The notes under the pieces: generated by a model
The model's database searches: none
What the model saw: the letters and a program-made list of their open reading frames with translations, nothing else
Told to the model about the DNA's origin: nothing
Program-made: the position numbers and the translations under genes
Assembly (NCBI GenBank): GCA_964035545.1
Contig: OZ037767.1
Coordinates: 8,670,207-8,734,206 of the forward strand
DNA length: 64,000 nt
Origin: Bugula neritina
Lineage: Eukaryota > Bryozoa > Gymnolaemata > Cheilostomatida > Bugulidae
Direction of reading: 5' to 3'
In this document: positions 35,811 through 49,218 of the stretch, in pieces
Numbering within the stretch: the stretch's first letter is position 1
Layout: each line of letters starts with the position of its first letter

Positions 35811-38800
35811 AGTCTAAAACAGTGGCACCTGCCTATAGCGCAGTACACCTACAGTATACCTAAAGCACACACATACAGAGATGCAAAACCTTTATTGAGC
35901 TCCAGTGTCTCACCTAGTTATTTGAGTTAGATGTTGAATATAAACACCATGCTTGGCGTAATGGGCAGACGACTCTGCTGCTATAAATATCCTCAGAACC
36001 AGGACTTGATCAGAATATTGATTTCTAGGTTTCATTTTTAAATAGGGTTTTCGTTTTTCTTCAACTTTTATGTAAATTTCAAAACTGTATCAGATGTCGA
36101 TACAAAAACAGATGACTTTTTTGATGACTGCTTTTGTATGTTTGGGAAGGAGTTTATAATTAGTTAACTGCTAACCCCAGTTGGCGGTGCATTCCCCCAT
36201 CTTGTACTTCTATACACTCCTGCCACACATTATAGACTAGCTTCTGTTTGTTTTCCATCTCTTTCCTGTTGTTTCTGGACAACAGCTATCCATTCATCAC
36301 AAAGATTTCATCATTTCATGTTCAGATGATTACGGCAGTTACTCTTTAAATGCATATTATTCTGTTGGCATACACAGCTGTGTGTTATAGACCATATATG
36401 TTATTATTCTAGCAAGTCTAGAGTCATAATATATGGCAGTTTTTCTTTAAAATATAATACTTTTCTTATTGTATTACCATTATATTTCTTTGTTTAGTTA
36501 GTAATATCTCAAATACAACAAAAGAATGCTTTGTTACTCTTCAGTTGTACTAAATTTGTTGTTTTTCTAGAATTATCCATGACTTTTGTTTAGATCAGAG
36601 TACTGTCAATGAGATATTTGACATGAACTACAGATAAAACCAAACCTTATTATAATATTAATAGAGCAGAACAAAAGCAACACATGGTTTTGCTACATTA
36701 TAATCTAATTATTCATTCATGTTATTAAAGGTTCTGCCCAACAAACTATTATCTCAGCCAAGTTACTCATCACGTAAACAAAAGATCTTTTTGTTGATCT
36801 GTCTACACAAAAGGACAAAAAAAATTTCCTAGCAGCAGTTTTACTTTTATATTTTGGTGATTTTGGCAATTGAAACTGCTGGTTGCAATGAGATTCACTC
36901 AGGTAGATGAGATTTCTTATTGGAGTCTTGTAGCTCTGATATTAGTAGAAAATAAACTTTTTGTGGTTGCATGTTTAACCCACAGATATGAATAAGTTTT
37001 ATGAAGTGTGGGAACCAAACTTTCATCATCTTAACTAATTTTTGACTTAGTGGCTTAATTTGAAGCTTGTGTTGTATTTCAGAGATAGGAAGGTGGTTTG
37101 AAAGGTTGGGTTAGAATTTTAGCTTCTAGCGGTAGCTAATTAAACTTACGCTAAATTATCCAGACTTATATAAACTAACCAGACTTACTCCAGACTTACT
37201 ATAAACTATCGAGAAATGACTCAATGAATCATCAGAAAATCTCATCATTAGAAATACCTCATTTATCTAAAATCGTAATAAAAGAAGAAATTTAAAATGC
37301 TAAAGATAAACACATTGATTAATTTGCATAGCCATTTGTGATTTTCAAGCGATTTCTGGTTTGTGATTCGTGCTGGAAGTAGCTTGAAATCTATATTAAG
37401 ATCATAATTGTGATATAGCACTATAGAGTACCTTTCATCCCTAACATCATAGCTACTTGGAGGTTACCGTATTCATAAAACTAGACTATTTTAATGTAAG
37501 TTGACAGTAATTACAGCAAATTATCAGTAAATTAATAGACTGTGGTCTTTAACATAGCTGACAACTCGCTATGTTAATAGCAATGAATATTTCTTTGCAT
37601 AATAATAACTGGTACTAATACTATTATATGGTGCTAATAGTTGCATAAGGAGTACAATAAAATAAGAAAACATGTTATGATAAACAATATCAGCAAATCT
37701 CTTAGTTCAGCTTCTGGTTCAAGCTTATCCTTCATTACAATGCAAAGAGTGCAATAATTATTTGTGCATACTTTTGAGAATTGAATTCAACTTCGTTAGA
37801 AATTTAATTTGGTTATTAAGACAAATCTATTTTTAGCGATTGTGTTACATAAAACAGCTCAACAATGGTTCCTGCCAACAGTACATATTTACCATCAGCA
37901 ACAGTATAGGGGCTCTATGATAATTTTGTTTATAAACTTGATGAATAAACAATAACACTGCTAAATTAATTTAACTGATTACACTGTTTGGTGGTTGGCC
38001 TGCTGTGAAGGTGAACCAAACATGTGTTAATATTACTCTGGCAGTAGAAGCTGACATGTAAACTAGAGATGTTTTGATCTGATGGCCATAATATAGACAG
38101 CTAAGCTGAAAGTGTCATACTACTCAAATTAGGCTATTCAGCAGTTCTTCTCACGGATGCTGTCTCAACATTACATAACGGCAGCACTTTAATGAACAAC
38201 AGCCTATTTTATTACATGAAAAATTTAATTTGTGAGGTTGTGTGGTATAGCCATAGCACATAATGATTATATAGTAGAAGTTTCATTTCAAGTCTATGGA
38301 TTTGATTAAAGTAGTTAACCTGTAACTGCTGCACGTAAAGCTATAACTATGATGACTCTATGATGTACTAGTAGACAGCCACCTACCACATGGAGAGTGT
38401 CGATTTCTCAGATTCTTGCCTCAAATACTTCATACAACCAGCGAGTGTTCTACAATACAGTGTCTCTGTTCCGATACATCTTATCTCATTTACGAGATAT
38501 CACTTTATCAATCAGTGTTTTCCAAATCAGATTTGTGATAATAAGTCACCTTGAATCGCTAATTACAACTAGATTTTGTCAGTCAAGGATATCCAGCCTT
38601 TTCAAAGCGAGGGGACTGAAAGGGAATATTATGCATGGTGCTGAGGGCCACATTGTAAAATTTAGCTTGAGCTGAGGGCCACAACATCCGGATTTTTCAA
38701 ATTACTTTATTCCAAATTTCTATGAATTAATACACAGTCAAGTATCCCAACTGCAGGCTGCCTGTTTTTATAGCATGTATATAGTTAGGGCATTAAAAGG

Positions 38801-39306
38801 GTGGTTTTTCCTGTTGTAATTTATACAAGTGTGTAAAATAACTTTATTTGTTATGCTTTAGAGGGCGACATAAATGTGTGACAGCCCCATTCTAAGCATG
38901 CAGATACTCTTCCTGACATTCACCTATAGCAAGGACTTATAATTACATACTTCAACTGTTGGCTAGCTGCTTTCTACTAAAACAGCAGAGTGGTTCTGGT
39001 TATGACATTCTAGTGTAATCTTATAGTGCCTTCTAATCTCCAATCAAATCAACACCTCCAAATTTTGTTCAAAGTGAATTCTGATTGTCTATTTAAACTA
39101 CAAAGTTAATAGCATATTTTATGGTCATTAAGCCTCAAACACAAAACTTATGGCTTATAATATAGGCAAGAAAAATATTATTACACAGTAGACTATATAT
39201 AAACTATAAAACACTATAAATGTGACTATTAAATTGATGAATAGTTGATAATATATTGAAAAATCCACTGGTAGCTTATGGGGCATCATTTATTTAGGTT
39301 GAAAAG
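35811..39306. other. Intergenic stretch, nothing recognised
   Basis: AT-rich DNA. 38391-38680 is slightly more balanced in composition with short open frames, but none shows a domain. Confidence 0.45.
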
Positions 39307-39539
39307 AAGATTTGGTACTAAAGGATTCTGTAGGTTATTGGTTATTCAAATACAGATTTGTTGGCATAAAAAGAGCACAAAAAACACATCTGCACTACAC
39401 ACTAAGATCAGGAGACTGGGTTTGCGTGATGTTATCTAACGAATACATCTGGTTTAGAGAAAACCCATCAGATATACTGGCAGTTGAAGTTGGAGCCCAA
39501 ACAGTACCTTATGTCAGTGTCAGAGTTGTGTCTCCTTGA
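39307..39539 (+). other. Candidate terminal exon, beta-rich, unrecognised
   Basis: An open plus frame of about 77 codons ending in TGA contains GYWLFKYRFVGIKRAQKTHL, then HYTLRSGDWVCVMLSNEYIW, and ends VPYVSVRVVSP. The alternating hydrophobic pattern and an L-x-SGD-x-V stretch recall a late strand pair of C1q/TNF jelly-roll domains, but that is a loose resemblance. The better acceptor (TTTATTTAG at 39297) puts a TGA in frame, so a weaker AAAAG at 39306 would be needed. Confidence 0.3.
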
Positions 39540-42500
39540 ACCATGTAGCTTCTTTCTCAGCCTTCTGTCTACAATCTACATGGATATAGTATTACTCTAT
39601 ATAATTATACACTGTGCTTGCTAATTCTTCAGTATCAGCAAAATATTCACCAAAATATAAATCCTGAGCACAGCAAGTAGTTTAAATGTTCAGTCAGTTA
39701 CTGTGTTACACTTTTCAAGCTTATTTTGTGTAAAAATCAATTTATTTTAATTTATATTATTTTATAGTTATGAATTTGTTCCTAGAATAACCAACAATCA
39801 GCCATGATCTAAACCAAATAAGAGATTCAAAGTTCAACACTTATCAAGATGAGTTGTCGAGGAACTCGAATGATCCACTTATTAAAAGAAGACTAGTTAT
39901 GCTGAAGGCTAGAGTAACACTATATAATAATGCAACGCAATGTAGAGCGAAAATCTGATATGATCAACTTATAAGTATACAATGTTGTGCAAATCATGGA
40001 AACTATTTACAGTAAATGGATCAGTTAGTTTTTTAACTGCATTAGTTCTGGAAGCATAAGATAAGTAACTAATCTATAAGTTGCAATAAAATATAACAAT
40101 AATTCATTTTTATGTTTATCCCATAATAAAAGTAATGTGTTTAGAAAGATTGTGCAATCCAACTCGCCTCACGGTGCTTACAAAAAAGACAACTCCAAAG
40201 TGAAAAATAAATTATTGAAAATTAATTTAATTGGCTCACATTATATAATTGTTTACCAGCACAATTGCCTATTATTGTGATATGACCACACTTGTTATAA
40301 TTAGTTTATAGAATATGGGGAGATGGTTAATCATTAATATGGGCTCATATCTGTACTGAGTGATTACTATCGGAACCTGCATGACAAATATGGTCACCTT
40401 TAAGTATAATCATAGTAGTTCCAGCGATTCTCCTCATTCCATAATTTTAAAAATTAAAGTTAAAATATTTTTGAAGTGATCAGTCTAAAACCAATGTAGG
40501 AAAGTTAGAAAGTGTCAAGATAAACCCTTCAGTTGAACTGTGTCAGTAAAAATGACCTACTAGGTAGTGAGGAAGTACGATGACTTTATGTACTACTTTA
40601 TTACACAAAGGAAATTTCTAAACATTATTTCATAAACTTCCTACTTGATTTGTGAGCTCTAAGCCATATATAACCTGTGAATAACACAATCAAGACATAG
40701 TCACAACATTATCGAAATCACAACACTGCACAATCACAGCCCTGTCATTATCATTATTCTGTCACAATCATAGCACTGTCTCCTTCACAACCTGGTCACA
40801 ATCAAACTCACAATCACAGTACAGTTACAATCACAGGGGTAACCTAAGGAATATATTTTTAATAGCTTTAAGTTTAGAGGTTGCAATGTTAATATCAAAT
40901 ATTGCATTATAATATTGTTACAGCATATTATAAAGGGAAACATGATAGCTGTCTGTGTGATTGGAAATGCTTTATTAGATTATCTAAGCACAAGTAATAG
41001 TGAAACCGTGAGCCTTCCACCTTTATTTCATGCAGTCTGAGCTATTAACATGTCCTTCAGGTTCATTTAAAATTGACAATCTACATATACATTGCCAGGG
41101 GAGTAGAGCTATGAAAATTGATGAATTGATTATATCACTTTCAGAGATTCACTCTATTCATAGCATGCCTCATGTATTTAGTGTCAGCATAAATTAGGTC
41201 CCAGGCATGGTAATTGAAGACTGACTACCTCCCCTGCATTAGCTATAGCCATTGCTACATGCATAATGATTTACCTAAAAGATGTTTCTACTAAAGTTGA
41301 TGTTGGAATGTATTACCACAATGTATGGACTATGCTGATTTTTCTTCAAATGAGATGGATATTATGCAGCTAAAGAAAAGAAACTCTGGGTCGATATCTT
41401 ACAGGAGCAGTTTTAGACATTCCCTTGCTTTTAATGCAACATGTCTTTTAGTTGATCGGTCAACCAATCAATGAAATATAAAAGATTTAGAAACCAGTTA
41501 GGTTTAGCAGTCAGAAACTGCTAGAAGCAGCACGTACCAAGTTGGGTGTGATTGAGTGCAGTATTTGTATACACCTCCAACCTCAAACTTGAGACTCCAT
41601 GACCACTTCACCCAGTCATTATCCTTAACTCTGTGCTCCTTAAAGCTAGTACTTTAGAAGTAAGCCATTCCATGCGACTACCTGGAGGCTAAGATAGCCT
41701 CAGAGTTTAGACAACTACAAATAGAAAGTGGTTGACAATAAAATCACAGATCTCACATAGCAATGCCATATATAATATTTGAGTTATTAGGCTGTACTAA
41801 ATCTATCATATTAACACATTACCTCCATTTACCTAAGGTAGTGCAATAACACATTACTTTCATTCTGTCATTACTGCAGTTAGTTATCAGTGTTGACAGT
41901 AAATTATATTTTTATGGTTTTTCACTACAAGATATGCAAATGTAATAAAATTTGGTAGATGAATATTGAGTCATGATTTATTAAATATTGATGTATTTGC
42001 GAATGCCTCTATCTACTGTTAATCTACTCTCCATACTCCAGGTTTAATTACCTGCCCTCAATTCTGGCACCAGATCAAACTCACTTCTTTGTCAACCTAT
42101 CAACCAGCATACAAACTAGAAGAAATGAATAAACAGTAACTGCAGCTGTTGTATGACAGTCTGACAATCATGATGGTATGATGATATTATTTGTAAACTT
42201 GGCAGTTTGGGTGTTGCTTTATGATTTGGAGTGCTAGCAAGTCATCAGGCTTTGAGAGAGTTAGCCAGACTCAGGAAACTGAGTATAATATCAATGGTAG
42301 TCAGCATTTAGCCTAGGTTCTGTTTGTAGGATTCTAAGTGTGCGGCTGTTGCTACTCCACCCTTACCAGAAACAGTTCAGTCTACAAATTAACTAAAAAC
42401 TAAAAATAACACGTTGAGGTATTTTACTATGAAATATGTTAATCTAGTTGCATTGGCACAGGTTTACGGTGTGATCTTATTTACTCTCTTATCTAAATAT

Positions 42501-43090
42501 TTTTCAACTTCTCTAGTTAGTAGACAATAATAATGATTCAAACAGAGTATTTCTAGAAGTTATCTTATCTAGGCATCACCAGCTGGTGTTTTCCCACAAC
42601 AGCAACTCTTAAATGAGTATTGTTAATACACTTCAAGTATAAATCAACCTGAATGTACAAAATAGCACAAAGTCAAAACAACAACCAGTGTGGAGATTAT
42701 TTGAGGTTGAATTCTGAATGTACTTTTAATCATTAATTTGGCCAAAATGTCAATACACTTAAGGACAGATTGCTAGTTTCCAAGGCTTTGTATGAACAAG
42801 TGCATGTATATGACTGCAAACGCTGGTTTTATTTTCTAGAAAATTCCATATACATCTGATTTACAAACCAAAATATGATTCCTAAAAGCAATAAATTGTA
42901 ATCCAGTCTTCTGAGCCTCTCTCTCACTCACCGAGTCTCCGCTTGTTTATATAACTATGAAACATGTTAGTATTATTTTATCATTTTTAAGTGTGCGCCA
43001 TTAAAAGGCTGAGTTGACAATTGAATATTGTAATTCAAGTCTTGTAGTTGTTTGCCCTTGAATCAAACTTTGACCTGCTGTCTGTTGCAG
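39540..43090. other. Intergenic stretch with one degenerate repeat
   Basis: AT-rich. 40695-40840 is a decayed CACAATCACAG-type repeat. No gene or mobile element recognised. Confidence 0.45.
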
Positions 43091-43214
43091 AGATATAAAT
43101 TTTGCTCAGTTTGGATTTTTTGTCGTTTTGGTGCAACATTTGGGTTTGGCAAGTGATTTCATTGTCGAACAATTTCTCATGGTACAAAGTTCCACTATTT
43201 ATAACAAGTTTTAG
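43091..43214 (+). other. Candidate terminal exon, unrecognised
   Basis: After a strong acceptor (CTGTCTGTTGCAG) the plus strand is open for 40 codons to a TAG. It reads DINFAQFGFFVVLVQHLGLA and ends STIYNKF. No family or partner exon recognised. Confidence 0.25.
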
Positions 43215-44899
43215 AAAAACTGCTATTCTACACCTGCACTTAAGCTTTCAGTCTACCATAAGCATACCTTTCAAACATACTAAGTAAAATAGAAAAAAAT
43301 GTAACATGTAATTGATTATCAACCGCAAAATACATTTTTATTAAATGTCATACCCTCAGCCTACAGGCAACAATAGTAACCAACATTTACTTATAATAAC
43401 CGAGTATAGAGGTAAGTGAGACAGTTTTCTAAAAATATACTCTTTGCTAGCTTTAAGCAGGTGCCTGAACTCTAGATAATTGTTCTTCATATTTATGTAC
43501 ATACTAATATGTTGACAAAGGTGACAGACTATTAATATATCATGAAAACATATAATAAATAGCTTAAGCAGAGTGATTTTTTGTTGGATATCTCATAAAT
43601 GAGTGCAGAGAACAGCTTCTATCCCCTCTACATGGTTAGTTTGGTGCAGAATTGTTATAAAGTGCCATTTGCCAGGAATTGATAGATCACCCTTCAGCCA
43701 CTGCCAAGCTATTAATAAATTAAAGACCATTTATAAATCTTAGCATAATATTTAATATACTGTTTATAAGCTCAAACATTATGCCTTACTGCCTTACTAA
43801 ATTATATTCAATTGTATTCTATTTAGTAGGTAACTTTACATAAATACTGAATAATAAATTGGCAGTTATTAAATGCTTTTATTGCAGGTAGAGAGAGACA
43901 CATAGGCAGGTAGAATACTTGCGTGTGGCCTAGGACTAGGTGCAGCTGGTACATATTAAGTATGTATAAATAACTGGAAGTGTTGTTGGATTACAAAGTG
44001 TAGATTTATTAATTTCAACTGTGAGTAAAGACTGTGGATGTTAATAATCTCTCTATCAATAGACAACCAACGACACACAAAGTTATGTATACCAGGTTGT
44101 TGGTTTAGCTATAAAATATGTTGTTATATATAAGCTATTGTATAACATTTCTTATAGCTAGCTTACATCAGCATACATGTGAAAACATGGGAAATACTAC
44201 AATGACTATGAGATGGTGTATTTTGTGAATATAAGGAGATGCCAAGTGCCTGCTAACAAAGTCTTGTCATGACTGTTAGCATAAATTCACACATTTCACC
44301 TGCATTGTCAAAACAGATGGATAAGCATTGATTTTTTTAAAATAAGAAAGGAAGTGCTAATCACCCGCAGCTTTTAGATTAACTTTATATCTCGGCTAAG
44401 TTTTAGTTATATTTAAAAGTTGACAAAGAAATGTTTTTTAATGCTAATTTTAATTTGTTTCTTTGAGAGACATGACAAATAAGGCAAATATTTCCTGATT
44501 CTAAGGGTACTATAAGATATGGTTAAAAAGCTAAAGTACTTGGCTACAGTTAATGAAATCTAAATTTCAAAAGTATTTATAAAAAATAATCAGTACTGTC
44601 AATTTAAAGCAATAATTTATACATTAAATTTTTCAGCTACAAAAAGAATAGCGCCTTTTGATTGTCCAAGTATGAAATCTCAGGTAGACAACTCCAAAAT
44701 GCAAGACTAGTGAATGAAAAATGACTTGCAATATTTGATAGATTAAAGTATTTTTATTTTAAGTATGTAATCTTATAGATTCAGATTTGGGCATACAAAT
44801 TTAGATTCTGCATTGGGTTGCTTTTGTTGCACACAATGTGTATAACAGTGTTTATAACTTGTTACATTGAAAATTATTAACCTTGTGAACAAACACAAA

Positions 44900-45252
<353 letters not shown>

Positions 45253-45721
45253 CGTACGAAATAATACCAAATTGTCTGCAGAATCGCAAATTCCTCCCTT
45301 TGGTAAAAGTGTGGGGTTTGGGGGGGGGGTACGGCTAGAAGACTGCTGTATTCGGATGGGAAGACAAATTAATGTTGAAGCAGTTCTAAGGCTTAAGTAA
45401 GAGAGGTAATCCATATATTGTATTCCATGTTATTTAACAGACATTGCCATCATATGGACAATGCTGTTTTAAGTTTTAGTGAGATATTACTTTGATCATC
45501 AAATTTAAAATCGTGCAAGCAGCAAATAAGAGTTAATTCAAGGAGCCTCTGCCATATCTGCAAGTAGAAGACATACAAGCATATAGCTACATCCGCTATC
45601 ACTCCCATAGTTTGTACAGATAACAAAGAGTCAGGTGTCTCCCTTTCCTTGTGTTTATTTGATCTCTTCATTTCCCCATCATTGAGGACTAGGCATTCTC
45701 TAGCTGTATATATTGTGGACT

Positions 45722-45864
45722 TCATTGGCTGGCTGTCAAGTTTATGAGATGAGAAAGGCAGGTTGGTTGCCACGCAAAGTCTACCTGGTACTTTACAATG
45801 TCACCTTGCAACATCAAGCAGTTATTGATGGCTACTACAGAGTTGAGAGGCAAAAACTTGGCTG
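45722..45864 (-). other. Candidate terminal minus-strand exon, beta-rich
   Basis: After AATATTTTAG the minus strand is open for 46 codons to a TGA. It reads AKFLPLNSVVAINNCLMLQG, then DIVKYQVDFAWQPTCLSHLI. Balanced composition, alternating hydrophobics and an LQGDIVKY turn make it look like the end of a beta-sandwich domain. A C1q/TNF-type fold is possible but unproven. Entry phase requires an upstream exon ending with one spare base. A longer frame here (45450-45773 minus) overlaps and is probably a shadow. It may belong with 47420-47523 and 47757-48056. Confidence 0.4.
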
Positions 45865-47419
45865 CTAAAATATTTTCTATTTGTTAATATATCACATCAT
45901 TAAACACGCATTTCCTGGAAGCTGTAATGGCCAGGCAAGACTTATAACTTTCAAATCGTATTCTGTGAAGTCGATGCAATAAAATGGCGAATTATTATAG
46001 GCATTAGATAATAGATGTGCATGCATAGGGGTAATAAAGGAGGTGGAGTAATTACATAATTACAGTTGTGCATACATTTTCACATATATGAAAAATAACT
46101 AGCAATTTTTAGTTGTAAATGGGTTAGATGGAAATAAACTAAAAGGCAATAGAGGAAATGAAATACTGCATTCGCAACATTGAATCAACATTGAATCAAC
46201 ATTGAAGTCAACTACGTCATAATAATAGTCTAAAGCTTCTATTTATATTTTGAGATTTAATACTTGATTACATATCTCCCCCATCTAAATAGCTACCTTG
46301 TATATAGACTCTTAGTTCGCCAGTTCAGCTTTTTCTAGTAAAATAGTGCCAAAGGTTAATTTATGTCTGCTTTTATGTACAGCATTTCCTAAAACTTTAT
46401 ACATGTGTTGATAACTTACAAGTTACTAGCTAAATAAATGGCATCTGCAAAATTTTTATTGTTTCATCAGCATATGCAATCACCCAGAACAGTGGTAGGT
46501 GGTCAAGAATGTGTACAAAGCAATATATCTTCAGTTATGAAATATTCTTTTACACTTCATGCTGGTGGCACACCAACCCTGACATTTTCATTCAAACTCA
46601 TTGATTTTCTTTAGAATAGTCTGATGTTTGACTCCAAACACATGGTGCATAATTAGCATGCGGTGAAACAGCTTGCTTGAATTTGCCGCCTTGCCATCCT
46701 AGTGGGAATACAAACCGTATTCATAATTAATTTTCACAACTCTGAACAATGAATAGATAAATGTGTGATCTCAGGTATGGGGAGACAACTGAAATTAAAG
46801 CGCATGTTTGTTTACTTGTTTACTGCCATAAACATCTGCCCTTTTGGCATGCTTGACTAAATAGCCTTAAATCTATCAAATTACAATCCCAACACAATAA
46901 AACCTCTGTAAGCACACGTAATAGAATCAGATCCACTTGATAGTTGTTTCACAGTTTGGGCTATTGCAGTTACAAGCAATAATTGGGCTGTTGCATCATT
47001 ATATTATTTGTGTTATTTCCATCTGGCATTCCTTTGTTGTGGTGATAGCAAGTCATCATCAATCTAAAGTCATGTTATTAATTGGTAAACTTTAAAGTGC
47101 CTACATCTGGAGAATGAATGAACCCTCTTAATAACATGTTAATAATATCTTTTAATTACTCATTACCCTATATATATAACTCAACAGTTGAACATAAAGC
47201 AACATAGTTGATACGCAGTCCCAACCAACTCTTATGCAAAATACTAGCTTAAGCAATTATAACCGTAAATATGTATTGCTTTTGAGGTTCCCATTGCAAT
47301 ATAAACTGTGCAACGTCGTCGGACAGTTTTATGACAATGCTGAAATTTATTGAAGCTTTTAGAATATTGCTGCATCATCCCAACTTAGCACGAACTTGTA
47401 ATTAAATGAGGAACATTAC

Positions 47420-47523
47420 AATCCCAGGGTTGCCATCAACTGAGATGGTAGTGATTGCTTGGCCACTTGCCAATTTTGTTTGACCAAAACCTAAGTAGAG
47501 CCACGCAGTACCACGATATTGTG
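47420..47523 (-). other. Candidate internal minus-strand exon
   Basis: Between an acceptor (GTAAACAG) and a donor (GTAATG) the minus strand reads QYRGTAWLYLGFGQTKLASG and then QAITTISVDGNPGI, 34 codons ending in phase 0. The Gly-rich beta-strand pattern looks coding, but no family is recognised. It is flanked by other minus-strand candidates. Confidence 0.4.
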
Positions 47524-47756
47524 CTGTTTACAACATGCAACCTGGTACCTTCGAAGTATAATTGGTCTAATAACTACTTAGATGCAATGTAAATGACACT
47601 ATTGTTGGTGTGAAAGAAGAGAAAAGTGTGTGTACACTTGAAATTATTTGTGTTTGCTTTGATGAAATCTTTCTGAATACCGATTGTTATAAATGGCGCC
47701 ATAACATGCAGAAAAGTTATTACAGTTTAAATTAATAATTGCTAATGTGTTAACTA

Positions 47757-48056
47757 GGTATTTGCTGATCCAAGGCTCCTGTTAGAATGTGTGTGATTGC
47801 TGAACAGCTTATATCTACACAAAGTAGCTAGACAACGGGATGAAGCCAAATAAAGCAAGGAACCAAGTAAAAGCACAGCCACTGCTTTCTTGACTTTTTC
47901 AAATTGCTGTGAAATTTGTTTTGGCTGCTGGTAGGCATTACGCAATCCAACCTTCATACTGGTTATAATGCTCTTCTGCATTACATGATGCTTATTCATA
48001 TAATATGATTTGCAGCCTGCTGTCTTGCCATGCTCTTTGCAATTCAACGTGCACAT
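47757..48056 (-). other. Candidate membrane-anchored N-terminal reading frame
   Basis: A 100-codon minus frame starts with ATG (MCTLNCKEHGKTAGCKSYYM), contains a basic stretch (QQFEKVKKA), and then one hydrophobic segment (VAVLLLGSLLYLASSRCLAT) followed by an NHT sequon. This resembles a type II membrane protein: about 65 cytoplasmic residues, one anchor, then an extracellular stalk. If linked to 47420-47523 and 45722-45864, the whole would be an anchored beta-rich ligand-like protein, but I could not find a consistent donor. It could be a chance frame. Confidence 0.28.
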
Positions 48057-49080
48057 TATAAGAATAATAAGAGTTATCTTTCCACAAAAGCATTTTCACG
48101 AATGCAACCAGATATTGTAGAAGGAAAGAAAGTAAAATCTCCAAAAAATTTCAAATTGAAGAAGTTGCATTTTTTCATTCTCCTATAATTTAATTAGTGT
48201 ATGAATTTGAAACACCTTTCCCTAGGGACATACATGGCATTTCTGTAGATGGTAGATGAATTAACATAGTTTCTTATTTCAAATGCTACAAAATGTAAGC
48301 ATCTATGAACATAAATTCGTGCAAGCTTTTAAATTAATTATATATATTATTTTCATGCCTGTAGACAGTATTGCGGGACTTATCAGTCTCACCTCTGATT
48401 AAACAATCAGTACAAGATTCATATCTCTTTTGCAATACATAAACTATAATACCACTAGTGTCTAAAAGTTAAATTCTGCCTAGTTTTAAAATTTAAATGA
48501 TTAACACAAGCATATGGTCTGTGCATTGTTTGATAATACCATCTGGTCCTGTTTGATTGAAGGAATTATTGTAAAATGGGAGTTATTGGTGTTGAAAGTA
48601 AATCATGAAGAGTATACAACTCCTAAATAGGTGCTGCACTGCTCTATTATTTAGAATTTAGATTATAATATAGAAAAGATTTTTATGAAGCTATAAAGAA
48701 TCAACAAATACCTATAAAACTTGCGGTTAGAACTACAAATTATGTGATATTGCATGTACTATATTTCTAATATGCTCTCCATCAAAAGTACGTCTCTGTA
48801 TTTGGTTATTTTACCCTGTCAAAAACCAAGTAAAAACAGACAAGGTATGAAATTGTTTATCAAAAGGCAGAAAAAACTATAATCATACTGTAAAACACAA
48901 TATATAACTTTTACATAAATTATTGATAGTAGCCTAACTGAGAGTTGCATTCTCTGCTTATTTAATGCTGAGATAAGCAACTCCGAGTGTAGGAGTAAAA
49001 CTAGCTGTGTTACAGATATTGCTATTTAACATAAAAATGGTGTATTTGGTTTAATTTCTTGTCAATTTTCATCACTTTAG

Positions 49081-49218
49081 CAAGTTTTTGAAAATTATGT
49101 TTGCCGACTGTCCTCTAGTAACGGAAGAGATTTGATACATGGCTACAATTCTTTTGTCAGCCACCTGCACTTCTTGCCAACCTCTGACAACTTATATGTC
49201 ATGTCCACAGTTGTATAA
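49081..49218 (+). other. Candidate terminal exon, unrecognised
   Basis: After CATCACTTTAG the plus strand is open for 45 codons to a TAA. It reads QVFENYVCRLSSSNGRDLIH, then GYNSFVSHLHFLPTSDNLYV. The balanced composition looks like real protein. It would need an upstream exon ending in phase 0; none was identified in the preceding kilobase. Confidence 0.35.

Noticed and set aside
38391-38675. Reading frames near 38.4 kb
   Set aside because: Several frames open at once, no splice-site support and no domain; not enough to call an exon.
45450-45773. 107-codon minus frame MATNLPFSSHKLD
   Set aside because: Overlaps the exon-like frame 45722-45864 in another register, has no domain and extends through AT-rich DNA. 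The shorter frame after the acceptor looks more like protein.
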